A stretch of 64,000 bases of DNA, from assembly GCF_943846705.1 (NCBI RefSeq), contig NZ_OX044366.1, forward strand, positions 1,054,001-1,118,000, given 5' to 3'. Of the stretch, positions 35,174-46,003 are shown one piece after another. The stretch comes from an uncultured Pseudomonas sp. GTDB taxonomy: Bacteria > Pseudomonadota > Gammaproteobacteria > Pseudomonadales > Pseudomonadaceae. The notes beneath the pieces are model-generated. The model was not told the origin of the DNA and searched no databases. It saw only the letters and a program-made list of their open reading frames with translations. The first letter of the stretch is position 1. Every line of letters starts with the position of its first letter. The position numbers and the translations under genes were made by a program.

Positions 35174-37233
35174 ACAGACGCTCCTGCAAGGGTCGCGCTA
35201 CCTTCACGCATGGCCTTGCGCAAGCACTCGAGACATATCCCTTGGGGCGGTGCCAGCCTCAGCCCGGCTTCGGTTCTTTCCAGTAAATTACCTGCTTGAT
35301 CGCTATCCGCCTCCTTAACCTTACCCGGCCGAATCGGCGCAGCCCCCGAGCCACTTCCCGGCGCACCGCCGGAGTTGATCTTGATAATTGGGCCGACCAT
35401 TGTGATGCCGCTGGCATCCAGCTTGATAAAGCTGCCGGCGGCTTTGAGGGTGAGTTCGCTGCCGGCTTCGAGTACGACTTTCTGGCCGCTGGAGAGATGG
35501 ATCTCTTGGCCGGCGTTGATGAATTGGCCGGTGCCGATTTTGATGTGTTGGTTGTTGCCGACGGTAAGGTGGTCGTTGGCTTTGACTTCGCTTTTGCGGT
35601 CGGCGTGGGTGGTGCGGTGTTCTTCGGCTTTGAATTCGCTGTAACTATTGGCTTCGACGGTGTCGTGGCGTTCGTTGCCGATGCGGATTTTCTGGTCGTG
35701 CTCGATGTTCTCGTCCCAGTCACGCTCGGCGTGCAGGTAGATCTGCTCGGCGCCCTTTTTGTCTTCGATACGCAGCTCGTTATAGCCGTCGCCGCCGGGG
35801 CTGCTGAGGGTTTTGAACAGGCTGCGGGTTTTGTTCGCCGGCAGGTCGTAGGGCACCACGTGTTCGGCGTGGTACAGGCAGCCGGTGACCAGCGGTTGGT
35901 CGGGATCGCCTTCGAGGAAGGTGATCACGACTTCCATGCCGACCCGTGGAATGGCGATGCCGCCGTAGCGGTCGCCGGCCCAGCTTGAACTCACGCGCAG
36001 CCAGCAGCTGGTTTTATCGTCGGCTTGGCCTTCGCGGTCCCAGAAGAATTGCACCTTGATCCGGCCGTATTCGTCGCAGTGGATTTCCTCACCGGGCGGG
36101 CCGGTGACCACGGCGCTTTGGCTGCCGAGGATGCGCGGTTTCGGGTGGTTGAGCGCTGGGCGGTAGAGCACCGTCCAGGGGGTGGCGCGGAAGTAGTTGC
36201 GGTAGCCCTGCTGGAAGCCGTCACTGACCTCGGTATGGCTGGTGACTGACTCTTCCAGCACTTGCGGCTGCTTGCCTTCATGGCTGATTTCAGTGAGCAA
36301 CCACAGGTCGTTCCAGCTGGTGCGTGGGTGCTCGGTTAGGGCGAGGAAGTGGCCACTGACCAGCAGCGGTTGGTCGCTGTCCCCCTGGGCCTGCTCGAAG
36401 TCGTGGCGATGGCGTTCCAGCGCGCGCTGGCTGAGGTGCTTGCCACGCTCACGGTCGACAAAGCGGCCGGGGTAATCGTAATCCTCTAGGTCGGGTTTGA
36501 ATTCGCTCTTGGCGTCCGCTTCCATCAGCAGTTTGGGTTTTTCAAAGTCGTAGTCGCGGCGGGTCACCCGGCTGGTACGGGTTTCCACGCGCACGCCAAA
36601 ACGTTTGATCACCGGGTCATCGGCGACCAGGCCGCTGTCCTGCTGGTAGGCGGTTGGCGCCAGCTTGGGGAACGGCGTTTGATCGTCGCCGAACGTCAAT
36701 ACATGGCCTTGCTCACTGTGCTGGAAGTGGTAGTGGATACCTTCTTCCTCGCACAGACGCTGCACAAAGTGCAGGTCGGTCTCGTCGTACTGCACGCAGT
36801 ACTCGCGCTCGGGGTAGATCGAGCCGAGTTGGAATTGGTAGGCGTTGGCCTGGATGCCATGCTCTTCGAGCACTTGGCTGATGATCTTTTCCACCGTCAG
36901 GTGTTGGAAGATGCGTTGGTTGGTGCGGTGCGCCAGATAGGCCAGTTGCGGGCGCAAGGTCACATGGTAGCGGATCAGGCGTTTGCCGGACTCGCCTTGG
37001 GCAACGCGGCAGATCTGCCCATGAATACCGTTGCCGGCTTGGTTGAACGCCAGAAAAGCGGCTTGGTGCAGCAGGCTTTCCAGGTCGAGATCAGGGCGTT
37101 CGCTGACCAACTCCAGTTCAAACTCGAAGGGCTGGCTGATCGCCTCACGGCCGCTGAATTCGAGCACCTGCAGATCGTGGCTAACGCCTTCGATGCTCAG
37201 GCTGAAATGAGTCTGGTTGGCGGCGGCGAACAT
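35170..37233 (-). CDS. vgrG: Type VI secretion spike protein VgrG (TssI)
   Basis: The 687-residue protein has the VgrG order: gp27-like N-terminal part (about 1-330), gp5-like OB fold (about 380-460, KVQFFWDREGQADDKTSCWLRV) and the DUF2345 beta-prism with repeats (EIHLSSGQKVVLEAGSELTL). A C-terminal extension of about 50 residues follows, rich in Gly and Ser (SGGAPGSGSGAAP) and ending with a CLECLRKAM cysteine pair. Such extensions bind or carry the cognate effector. It is the first gene of an overlapping five-gene set. Confidence 0.95.
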   Translation of the reverse strand: MFAAANQTHFSLSIEGVSHDLQVLEFSGREAISQPFEFELELVSERPDLDLESLLHQAAFLAFNQAGNGIHGQICRVAQGESGKRLIRYHVTLRPQLAYLAHRTNQRIFQHLTVEKIISQVLEEHGIQANAYQFQLGSIYPEREYCVQYDETDLHFVQRLCEEEGIHYHFQHSEQGHVLTFGDDQTPFPKLAPTAYQQDSGLVADDPVIKRFGVRVETRTSRVTRRDYDFEKPKLLMEADAKSEFKPDLEDYDYPGRFVDRERGKHLSQRALERHRHDFEQAQGDSDQPLLVSGHFLALTEHPRTSWNDLWLLTEISHEGKQPQVLEESVTSHTEVSDGFQQGYRNYFRATPWTVLYRPALNHPKPRILGSQSAVVTGPPGEEIHCDEYGRIKVQFFWDREGQADDKTSCWLRVSSSWAGDRYGGIAIPRVGMEVVITFLEGDPDQPLVTGCLYHAEHVVPYDLPANKTRSLFKTLSSPGGDGYNELRIEDKKGAEQIYLHAERDWDENIEHDQKIRIGNERHDTVEANSYSEFKAEEHRTTHADRKSEVKANDHLTVGNNQHIKIGTGQFINAGQEIHLSSGQKVVLEAGSELTLKAAGSFIKLDASGITMVGPIIKINSGGAPGSGSGAAPIRPGKVKEADSDQAGNLLERTEAGLRLAPPQGICLECLRKAMREGSATLAGASV

Positions 37234-37362
37234 TCGTTGTTCCTCTTGTTTCGTCCATGAATCAAACCACTGCGCAGTTTTAACCCAGGCCTGGCCTAGG
37301 TAGCCGTGCGTACTCGTGCTTTTTCGCGATGCCTGTCAGCGTTTGGCGAAACAGGTCTCACT

Positions 37363-37394
37363 AAAAACGCAGCGGCCAGGACGATGCCTGGCCG
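37363..37394 (-). terminator. Rho-independent terminator after hcp
   Basis: On the minus strand CGGCCAGG (37394-37387) pairs with CCTGGCCG (37380-37373) over a 6-nt loop, followed by CTGCGTTTTTAG. It lies between hcp and vgrG, so hcp probably has a separate abundant transcript with partial read-through into vgrG. Confidence 0.8.
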
Positions 37395-37422
37395 GTGCGG
37401 AGCGTACGAACTCAGCCTGTAT

Positions 37423-37941
37423 TTAGGCGGAGATCGGGGTACGCCAGTCGTCAGAACCGGAAGTGCCGGAGACTTCGTGAGTCCAGACGATTTTGCGGTA
37501 GGTGAAGTACACGTCTTCCAGGTGAGTGAAGTGAGACATGTTCGGATCCTGGCAGTTCGGCATACGCGACTGCACGTCAACGATCACGGCATCTTCCAGC
37601 TCGATGGTGAAGTAGTGCTCTTGAGTACCAGTGGAGGAAGTGCGGTACCACTCCAGACGGCACTTGTTCAAACGCTCGCCAGAGGTCAGGGAGTTGAAGA
37701 TCAGCGGCGAGGATTTGTCGAAGACTTTGGTGATCATCAGCGGCTTGTGCACACGCTGGCCAGTCGGCTGGCCGGACTGTGGGTCACGCGGGATGATGAC
37801 CTGGTGGTTGAAGGCTTGAACCAGAATCTGGTCTTCATGACCTTCCTGGAAGATGTTACCGACGGAATCTTCGGTGAAGGTGCCGGCGGTGATCAGGCCT
37901 TGCTTGGTGCCTTCGAGGGACAGATACGCGGGAGTTGGCAT
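37423..37941 (-). CDS. hcp: Type VI secretion tube protein Hcp
   Basis: The 172-residue protein is a full-length Hcp of the P. aeruginosa HcpA/HcpB type: MPTPAYLSLEG, GNIFQEGHEDQILVQAFNHQV, YRTSSTGTQEHYFTIELEDAVI and the ending FTYRKIVWTHEVSG. Hcp hexamers form the T6SS tube and carry small effectors. It stands alone with its own sigma-54-type promoter and terminator, upstream of vgrG. No structural T6SS genes lie in the window, so this is an orphan hcp-vgrG island. Confidence 0.96.
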   Translation of the reverse strand: MPTPAYLSLEGTKQGLITAGTFTEDSVGNIFQEGHEDQILVQAFNHQVIIPRDPQSGQPTGQRVHKPLMITKVFDKSSPLIFNSLTSGERLNKCRLEWYRTSSTGTQEHYFTIELEDAVIVDVQSRMPNCQDPNMSHFTHLEDVYFTYRKIVWTHEVSGTSGSDDWRTPISA

Positions 37942-37998
37942 GAGTGCTTTCCTTGCCTTGGGTCATGGATCTGCAGTGATCCGGGAACCCTCCCTAAA

Positions 37999-38013
37999 GC
38001 GATAAGCGTGCCA
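37999..38013 (-). promoter_or_regulatory. Sigma-54 promoter of hcp
   Basis: The minus strand reads TGGCACGCTTATCGC, with -24 GG and -12 GC separated by 10 bp and a near-consensus TGGCACG block; the -12 is TCGC rather than TTGC. It lies 58 bp upstream of the hcp start codon. RpoN control of hcp genes is established for several T6SSs, including through VasH-type activators. Confidence 0.7.
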
Positions 38014-38097
38014 TTAAAATAAAACCCTTATAAAACAACGACTTATAATGGTTTACTATCAGGCTAGAAAGCGACTGTGCGGCAGATCACTTAAATC

Positions 38098-38229
38098 TGC
38101 GCAACTTATTGCGCAACCTTGCGCAATAAGTTGCCTGAGCGCTTACAAGCCCGCAGACAAAGGTGATTAACAGCTTACCCACACACTTACCCACAGAGCG
38201 CTGCGCAATATACTGCGCAGCGCTCTGTG
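38098..38229. promoter_or_regulatory. Cluster of TGCGCA palindromes upstream of hcp
   Basis: GCAACTTATTGCGCAA (38101-38116) and its perfect complement (38119-38134) form a 16-bp palindrome with a 2-bp spacer. CACAGAGCGCTGCGCA (38192-38207) and its complement (38214-38229) form a second perfect 16-bp palindrome with a 6-bp spacer. TGCGCA occurs five times. The first is centred about 105 bp upstream of the hcp sigma-54 element, a usual enhancer distance; the second may instead be a hairpin after the TRAP permease gene. Confidence 0.5.
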
Positions 38230-38234
38230 TTGGT

Positions 38235-40790
<2,556 letters not shown>

Positions 40791-40824
40791 GGGTCGAACC
40801 TGCATTCGAGGGTACGGAAACGGC

Positions 40825-40853
40825 AAAACCCGCAGCCTCACGACTGCGGGTTT
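40825..40853 (-). terminator. Hairpin terminator or attenuator between TAXI receptor and TRAP permease genes
   Basis: AAACCCGCAG (minus strand 40853-40844) pairs with CTGCGGGTTT (40835-40826) over 8 nt and continues as TTTTG. It lies 36 bp before the permease start, so it may reduce permease expression relative to the receptor. Confidence 0.7.
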
Positions 40854-40954
40854 GCTGATCTAAAGAGGCTAGCTCAACTGAGCCGGCTTAAACCTGTTTA
40901 CGACCTCGCGCACCAACCTAGAAGGCCGGCACGCAGTAGATCGTAATCAGATTT

Positions 40955-41926
40955 TTACAGCCAGCCGCGCTCTTTGTAATAACGCACAGCGCCTTCGTGC
41001 AGCGGTGCACTCAGACCAACCTTGATCATGTCTTCTTCCTTCAGGTCGGCAAATGCAGGGTGCAGACGCTTGAAGCGATCAATGTTGTCGAACACCGACT
41101 TAACCAGCTGGTAGACCACTTCCGGGCTGGCCTTGGCCGAGGTGGAGAGCACCGCCTTGCCGCCAATCGATGGCGTCGGCTTGTCGTTGCCCTTGTACAC
41201 GCCGCCGGGAATATCGGCCTTGGTGTAGTAGCTCTTCTCAGCCAGCAACTTGTCGATTTCCGCACCCGTCACCGGCACCAGTACTGCATCGGTGGTGGTG
41301 GTGGCTTCCTGGATCGCGCCATTCGGATGGCCGACGAAGTAGGTCATCGCATCGATGTTGTTGTCGCCCAGCGCAGAGGCCTGCTCGGCGGGCTTCAACT
41401 CAGCCGCTAGGGAGAACACCGAACGCTCCCAGCCCTTGACCTGCATGATTTCGTCGAGGGTATCGCGCTGGCCGGAACCTGGGTTGCCGATGTTGACGCG
41501 CTTGCCTTTGAGCTCATCGAAGCTGGTGATGTTGGCGTCGCGACGCGCAAGGATGGTGAACACTTCGCTCTGCAGCGAGAACACCGCGCGGATGTCATCC
41601 ATCGCGCCTTCTTTCTCGAACGGCGTGACACCCTTCATGGCCTTGAACTGGTGGTCCGACTGCATGATGCCGAAGTTGAATTCGCCACTGCGGATACCGT
41701 TGACGTTGGCCACGCCGCCGCCGCTGGCGGGTGCGTTGCACTTGATGCCGTGCTCAGTAGCGCCACGGTTGAGGAAACGGCAGATCGATTGACCGGCTAC
41801 GTAATAAACGCCGGTTTGGCCGCCGGTGCCGATGGTGACGAATTGCTCTTCGGCCTGTACGGCGCTGCTCAGGGTGATACCTGCAAGTGCAGCGGACAGG
41901 GCCCATGCCAGGGATTTACCTTTCAT
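40955..41926 (-). CDS. TAXI family TRAP transporter solute-binding subunit
   Basis: The start at 41926 follows a GGAG site (AAAAGGAGAACTCCC) and gives a signal peptide MKGKSLAWALSAALAGITLSSAVQA. The mature protein begins with EEQFVTIGTGGQTGVYY, the TAXI signature, and carries VNGIRSGEFNFGIMQSD in the first lobe. It is 323 residues long. TAXI receptors bind the solute in the periplasm and pass it to the fused TRAP permease encoded next. Confidence 0.93.
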   Translation of the reverse strand: MKGKSLAWALSAALAGITLSSAVQAEEQFVTIGTGGQTGVYYVAGQSICRFLNRGATEHGIKCNAPASGGGVANVNGIRSGEFNFGIMQSDHQFKAMKGVTPFEKEGAMDDIRAVFSLQSEVFTILARRDANITSFDELKGKRVNIGNPGSGQRDTLDEIMQVKGWERSVFSLAAELKPAEQASALGDNNIDAMTYFVGHPNGAIQEATTTTDAVLVPVTGAEIDKLLAEKSYYTKADIPGGVYKGNDKPTPSIGGKAVLSTSAKASPEVVYQLVKSVFDNIDRFKRLHPAFADLKEEDMIKVGLSAPLHEGAVRYYKERGWL

Positions 41927-42282
41927 GGGAGTTCTCCTTTTCTGTTTATTGTTTAACCGAACGCCCCTTTTGAGTGCGCCCGGATGCAAGAGTCTAACCG
42001 CTAAGGCCCAGGTTGCACGACGGAATCCCACAACACGGTTAACCAGGTATTTATTACCGCGCCGCTGGATAGGCCGCACGACCGCCTTCAACCACGGAGC
42101 AATGTGGGTCGAACCAGGCAATTAGCCCCTTCCACGGTACGATTCGATGCATTTCGATCAGCAATAGTGCTTGGCGGGTTTGCTTGCGCCGGCCGGCGTA
42201 CTCGGCGGCGGCGAAGGTTAGCGGCTGCAGCGCAAAGCTCAACGACTTTCACCTCGACCACTCTGCTCAAGCTAAAGCCCAC
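41927..42282. other. 356-bp gap between the SDR gene and the TAXI gene
   Basis: Besides the IS5 relic (42054-42242) it holds the leader of the TAXI gene. A weak sigma-54-like match (CGGTTAGACTCTTGC on the minus strand, 42000-41986) has poor -24 bases. I see no other gene. Confidence 0.5.
42054..42242 (-). pseudogene. IS5-family transposase N-terminal remnant
   Basis: Residues 5-60 of this frame match the beginning of IS5 transposases: LTFAAAEYAGRRKQTRQ, then EMHRIVPWKGLIAWFDPH and GGRAAYP. In an intact IS5 this continues with ...ETMLRIH, but here the frame ends, and no further transposase sequence or clear terminal inverted repeat is visible. The first codon would be TTG. This is the relic of an old insertion between the TAXI gene and the epimerase gene. 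Confidence 0.72.
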
Positions 42283-43236
42283 TTATGAAATCCCCTGCGC
42301 GCGCAAAAACGCCAGAAACGCCTCACGCGAGCTGTAGCGCGGACTAAAGCCGAAATCCCGTTTGAGCCGTTGGTTACTGAGCACCGGCCAGTAACGCAGA
42401 AAATCCACCTGCTCCGGGCCGTAGGGGCTCAGGCCCAGCGGCTTGAGCACGCCCAACGCGGCGCGAATCAGCCAGACCGGCAAGGCGCGATACGGTTTGC
42501 CGAGCAACTCGGCGATCTCCTTGAGCGACAACGCGCCATCGCCGGCCAGGTTGAAGATGCCGCTGCTCTGCTGACGCAAGCCCCGACACAGGATGTCCAC
42601 TACATCCTGGTCCCAGATAAACACGAAGCGGCTGTCGCTACCGCGGATGCCCAGTATCGTGGACCTCTTGAACAGCTCGCTGATCGGGTTGCTCAGCCGC
42701 TTACCCAGAATGGTGCCCGGACGCAGCACCAACTGCTTGAGTTGCGGGTGCTGCCCACGCGCCTCGGCCAGCAGCAACTCGACTTCACGCCTGTGCTTGG
42801 CATAAGTGAACTGGGCATGGCCACGCAGCGGCTGGTCTTCATCCAGCCATTCGGCATTTAACGGGTCATAGCCGTAGGCCGCGCCCGAGCTGGTGACGAT
42901 CAACTGCTCGACACCATGCGCCACCGCTGCCTGGATCAGCGTTTGGGTGCCGCCGACATCAATGGCATGCAACTGCGCCTCGCTCATGCCGGGTGGCGGC
43001 GCGCTCACCGACGCCAGGTGAACAACCGCCTGCGGTCGCCAGGTGGCCACGCAGCGCTTCACGGCCGCCGGTCGGCTGATATCGAGGAGCAGTGGCTCAA
43101 TATTGAGCTTCAGGCCGGCACGCTTGAGTGGGCGAACGTCGGCGGCAATCAGTGTCCAATGCGGCTGCTGAATAGCCAGTTGGTTGAGCAGCTGCTGGCC
43201 GATATAACCGCCGGCCCCGGTGATCAAAACACGCAT
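42283..43236 (-). CDS. NAD-dependent epimerase/dehydratase (extended SDR)
   Basis: The start at 43236 follows GGAGAGG and gives MRVLITGAGGYIGQQ, the Rossmann glycine-rich loop at the N-terminus. The 317-residue protein is an extended short-chain dehydrogenase; VIVTSSGAAYGYDPLNAEW is the catalytic Ser strand. The expected YxxxK is YAKHR here, so the lysine position is Arg (a Lys lies two residues after the Tyr). The substrate is not known; the family includes nucleotide-sugar epimerases. It is divergent from the DUF5924 gene. Confidence 0.85.
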   Translation of the reverse strand: MRVLITGAGGYIGQQLLNQLAIQQPHWTLIAADVRPLKRAGLKLNIEPLLLDISRPAAVKRCVATWRPQAVVHLASVSAPPPGMSEAQLHAIDVGGTQTLIQAAVAHGVEQLIVTSSGAAYGYDPLNAEWLDEDQPLRGHAQFTYAKHRREVELLLAEARGQHPQLKQLVLRPGTILGKRLSNPISELFKRSTILGIRGSDSRFVFIWDQDVVDILCRGLRQQSSGIFNLAGDGALSLKEIAELLGKPYRALPVWLIRAALGVLKPLGLSPYGPEQVDFLRYWPVLSNQRLKRDFGFSPRYSSREAFLAFLRAQGIS

Positions 43237-43513
43237 GAACCTCTCCATACGCCTCGCGCCCCATTGCCGCACAATGCTTACATTTACACAGACTGCGTCT
43301 ACCCATCGTAGGCTATCCAGCGTGCTGCGGTGCCGCAGAGGTAGCACGGAGCAAACAGAGTGACCAAAGGCGCAACGCTCTCACCTTATTGAGCGTACGC
43401 CGCGTTATGCTTTGCCACTTTTTATTGGTCAGAGACAGGCTTTCGGCTGTTGGTGGCTGCGCCGAATTGGCGCCAGCCCGCGAAACCCGAACAAGACCCC
43501 ACACGAGCCACCT

Positions 43514-44527
43514 ATGCCGGCATTCAAACAACTCGTCTTCTGGCTCATCGCCCTGGCTCAACGGCACCCCGGCATGGTGGCGATTTTTGGCTTTGCCTCG
43601 GGGCTGGCGAGTTTTGTGCTGGTGGAGCGCCAAGCCGAATTGGCGCAGGTGCTGGGGCTGGTGATGCTGGTCAGCTGGTTGTGGCTGATTCTGGAGAACA
43701 TCCTGCGCGAGCGCATCGCACTCTGGTTCGGCTTCGAACTGCCGCCGCCGCTGTTGCGCTATGCGACGCAGATGATCCACCAGGAAAGCCTGTTCTTCGT
43801 CCTGCCGTTTTTCTTTATCACTACCACCTGGAACAGCGGGCAACTATTGTTCAGCGGCCTGCTGGCGGCCGCGGCATTGGTTTCGATCATCGACCCGCTG
43901 TACTACAAATGGCTGGCACCCAAGCGCTGGCTGTTTCTCGCGTATCACACCTTGGCGCTATTCGCCGTGCTGCTCACGGCGCTGCCGATTATCTTCAAGC
44001 TAACCACCCCGCAGAGTTACCAGCTGGCGCTGGCTGCTGCGGTGCTGCTGTCGTTCCCGTCACTGTTTGCGATCATTACCGTGCAACGTTGGTGGCGCGG
44101 ATTATTGCTGGTCGGCTTGACCCTAGCCCTCGGCGCTGGGGGCTGGCTAGCGCGTGTCTGGGTGCCGCCCGCAACGCTGTGGCTGACCGAGGTGGCGGTG
44201 ACCCGTCAATTTGATAGCCAAAACCGCGCACCGGGCGCGAGCCTCAAGCAGTTGAGCGTGGCGCAACTGCGCAGCGAAGGCCTGTTCGCCTACACCGCGA
44301 TTAATGCACCACGTGGGCTGAACGAGCGGATTTACCACGTCTGGCGGCACAATGGCCGTGAGATCGAACGCATCGCCCTGGACATCCACGGCGGGCGTAA
44401 AGAGGGCTACCGCGCCTGGACCCAGAAGCAGAACTTCCCCACCGATGCCGTCGGCCGCTGGCAGGTGCAGGTGCTCACCGAAGCCGGGCAGATGATCGGT
44501 GTGCTGCGCTTTCAGGTAGTTGAGTAA
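43514..44527 (+). CDS. DUF5924 membrane protein
   Basis: The start MPAFKQLVFWLIALAQRHPG at 43514 lies after the longer open frame that begins in the promoter region. The 337-residue product has about six to seven membrane segments (FASGLASFVLV, LGLVMLVSWLWLIL, SLFFVLPFFFITTTW and others up to about 220). A C-terminal soluble domain of about 110 residues follows with the IYHVWRHNGREIERIALDIHGGRKEGYRAWTQK block, in which DUF5924 fuses with a DUF2914-type domain. Function unknown. Confidence 0.82.
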   Translation: MPAFKQLVFWLIALAQRHPGMVAIFGFASGLASFVLVERQAELAQVLGLVMLVSWLWLILENILRERIALWFGFELPPPLLRYATQMIHQESLFFVLPFFFITTTWNSGQLLFSGLLAAAALVSIIDPLYYKWLAPKRWLFLAYHTLALFAVLLTALPIIFKLTTPQSYQLALAAAVLLSFPSLFAIITVQRWWRGLLLVGLTLALGAGGWLARVWVPPATLWLTEVAVTRQFDSQNRAPGASLKQLSVAQLRSEGLFAYTAINAPRGLNERIYHVWRHNGREIERIALDIHGGRKEGYRAWTQKQNFPTDAVGRWQVQVLTEAGQMIGVLRFQVVE

Positions 44528-44564
44528 CGGCCCTCATGACCTGATTAAGCTCTCGCGAGCTAGA

Positions 44565-44647
44565 GTCCTGCTAGGCAAAAAGAGGCGAGGAAGCGGAGTG
44601 TACTTTTGTACATGAGCACTCCAAGCCTATTTTTAACGCCGCAGGAC
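44565..44647. repeat. 83-bp imperfect palindrome, probable dispersed repeat
   Basis: GTCCTGC (44565-44571) pairs with GCAGGAC (44641-44647). Inside, GGCAAAAAGAGGC faces GCCTATTTTTAACG, and GGAGTGTAC faces GTACATGAGCACTCC at the tip. It lies between the convergent DUF5924 and nucleoside-recognition genes. I recall near-identical elements in other Pseudomonas genomes, but cannot check that here. Confidence 0.55.
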
Positions 44648-44675
44648 CGACGCGCAGCAGATCGTTGCCGGCCGC

Positions 44676-45905
44676 CTAGCCGAAGAACCAGTAGCACACG
44701 CTGATCGCGGCCACGACCCCGGCAAACTCGGCCAGCAGCGCACAACCCACGGCATGCCGCACACGCTGAATACCCACCGCGCCGAAGTACACCGCCAGCA
44801 CGTAGAAGGTGGTTTCCGTGCTGCCCTGCACCGTGGCGGCAACGAGCGCGGGGAAGCTGTCGACGCCCTGGGTCTGCATGGTTTCGATCAGCATGGCGCG
44901 CGCCGCACTGCCGGAAAAGGGTTTGACCATGGCCGTGGGCAACGCCTCAACAAAGCGCGTGTCCCAGCCAATCGCCTCGACCAGCCAGCGAATGCCGTCG
45001 AGGCCAAACTCCAGAGCGCCCGACGCGCGCAGCACGCCAATCGCACAAAGCATCGCCACCAGGTAGGGCAGCAGGCTTTTGGCTACGTCGAAGCCTTCTT
45101 TCGCGCCTTCGATAAACTCTTCATACACCGCGACCTTTTTCAGCGCACCGATCAGCAGAAACAGCAGGATGATGCCGAACAGGGTGAGGTTGCCCGCCAA
45201 TGACGACAGCGCCGCCAGCGCCGTGGCCGACATGGTGGCCAACAGCGCCATAAACGCCCCCAGCGCCAGCGCGCCCGGCACCAAGTAGGCCAGCACAACC
45301 GGGTCCCACAAACGCAGGCGCTGCATCAGCGCCACCGACAGCAGGCCGACCAGGGTCGAGGCGCTGGTGGCCAGCAGAATCGGCAGAAACACCAGGGTTG
45401 GGTCCGCTGCACCCTGCTGGGCGCGGTACATAAAAATGGTTACCGGCAGCAGGGTCAGCGACGAGGCGTTGAGCACCAGAAAGAGGATCTGCGCATTACT
45501 CGCCGTGGTGCTGCTGGGGTTGAGGGTTTGCAGCGCACGCATGGCTTTCAGGCCGATCGGCGTGGCCGCATTGTCCAGGCCCAGACCATTGGCGGCGAAG
45601 TTCATGGTGATCAGGCCGAGGGCCGGATGGCCACGCGGCACTTCGGGCATCAGCCGTGCAAACAGCGGCCCCAGCACCCGCGCCAAGGCGTCGACCAGGC
45701 CGGCTTTCTCGGCGATGCGCAGCAAGCCGAGCCACAGCGTGAGGGTGCCAAACAGCAGCACCATGACCTCGACCGACAGCTTGGCCATGGCGAACAGGCT
45801 TTCGACCATGGCGGCAAACACCGCAGGATCATCACCCAACAACCAGCGCGACAGGCCGGCAATGGCCGCCACCAAAAAAAAACCCAGCCACAAGCCGTTG
45901 AGCAT
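44676..45905 (-). CDS. Nucleoside recognition (Gate) domain membrane protein, SpmA-SpmB fusion-like
   Basis: The start MLNGLWLGFFLVAAIAGL at 45905 was chosen over the upstream extension. The 409-residue protein has ten or so membrane segments and two Gate/nucleoside-recognition domains: NFAANGLGLDNAATPIGLKAM in the first half and LPTAMVKPFSGSAARAMLIE with TVQGSTETTFYVLAVYFGAVG in the second. These match SpmA and SpmB in one chain, as found in many gammaproteobacteria. The transported compound is unknown. Confidence 0.88.
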   Translation of the reverse strand: MLNGLWLGFFLVAAIAGLSRWLLGDDPAVFAAMVESLFAMAKLSVEVMVLLFGTLTLWLGLLRIAEKAGLVDALARVLGPLFARLMPEVPRGHPALGLITMNFAANGLGLDNAATPIGLKAMRALQTLNPSSTTASNAQILFLVLNASSLTLLPVTIFMYRAQQGAADPTLVFLPILLATSASTLVGLLSVALMQRLRLWDPVVLAYLVPGALALGAFMALLATMSATALAALSSLAGNLTLFGIILLFLLIGALKKVAVYEEFIEGAKEGFDVAKSLLPYLVAMLCAIGVLRASGALEFGLDGIRWLVEAIGWDTRFVEALPTAMVKPFSGSAARAMLIETMQTQGVDSFPALVAATVQGSTETTFYVLAVYFGAVGIQRVRHAVGCALLAEFAGVVAAISVCYWFFG

Positions 45906-46003
45906 ACCTATCCCCCTGTTGATGGGCTGGATGATAGCGCGGCTGGCGCAGCTGGGGGGCAAAGGAGCAGCTCAAGGCTGCTCAGGGAGCGTTAGCGCAA
46001 TGC

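Noticed and set aside
41986..42000. Sigma-54-like match (CGGTTAGACTCTTGC, minus strand) before the TAXI gene
   Set aside because: The GG-N10-GC spacing is present, but the -24 block lacks TGGCA and there is no enhancer-like pair nearby.
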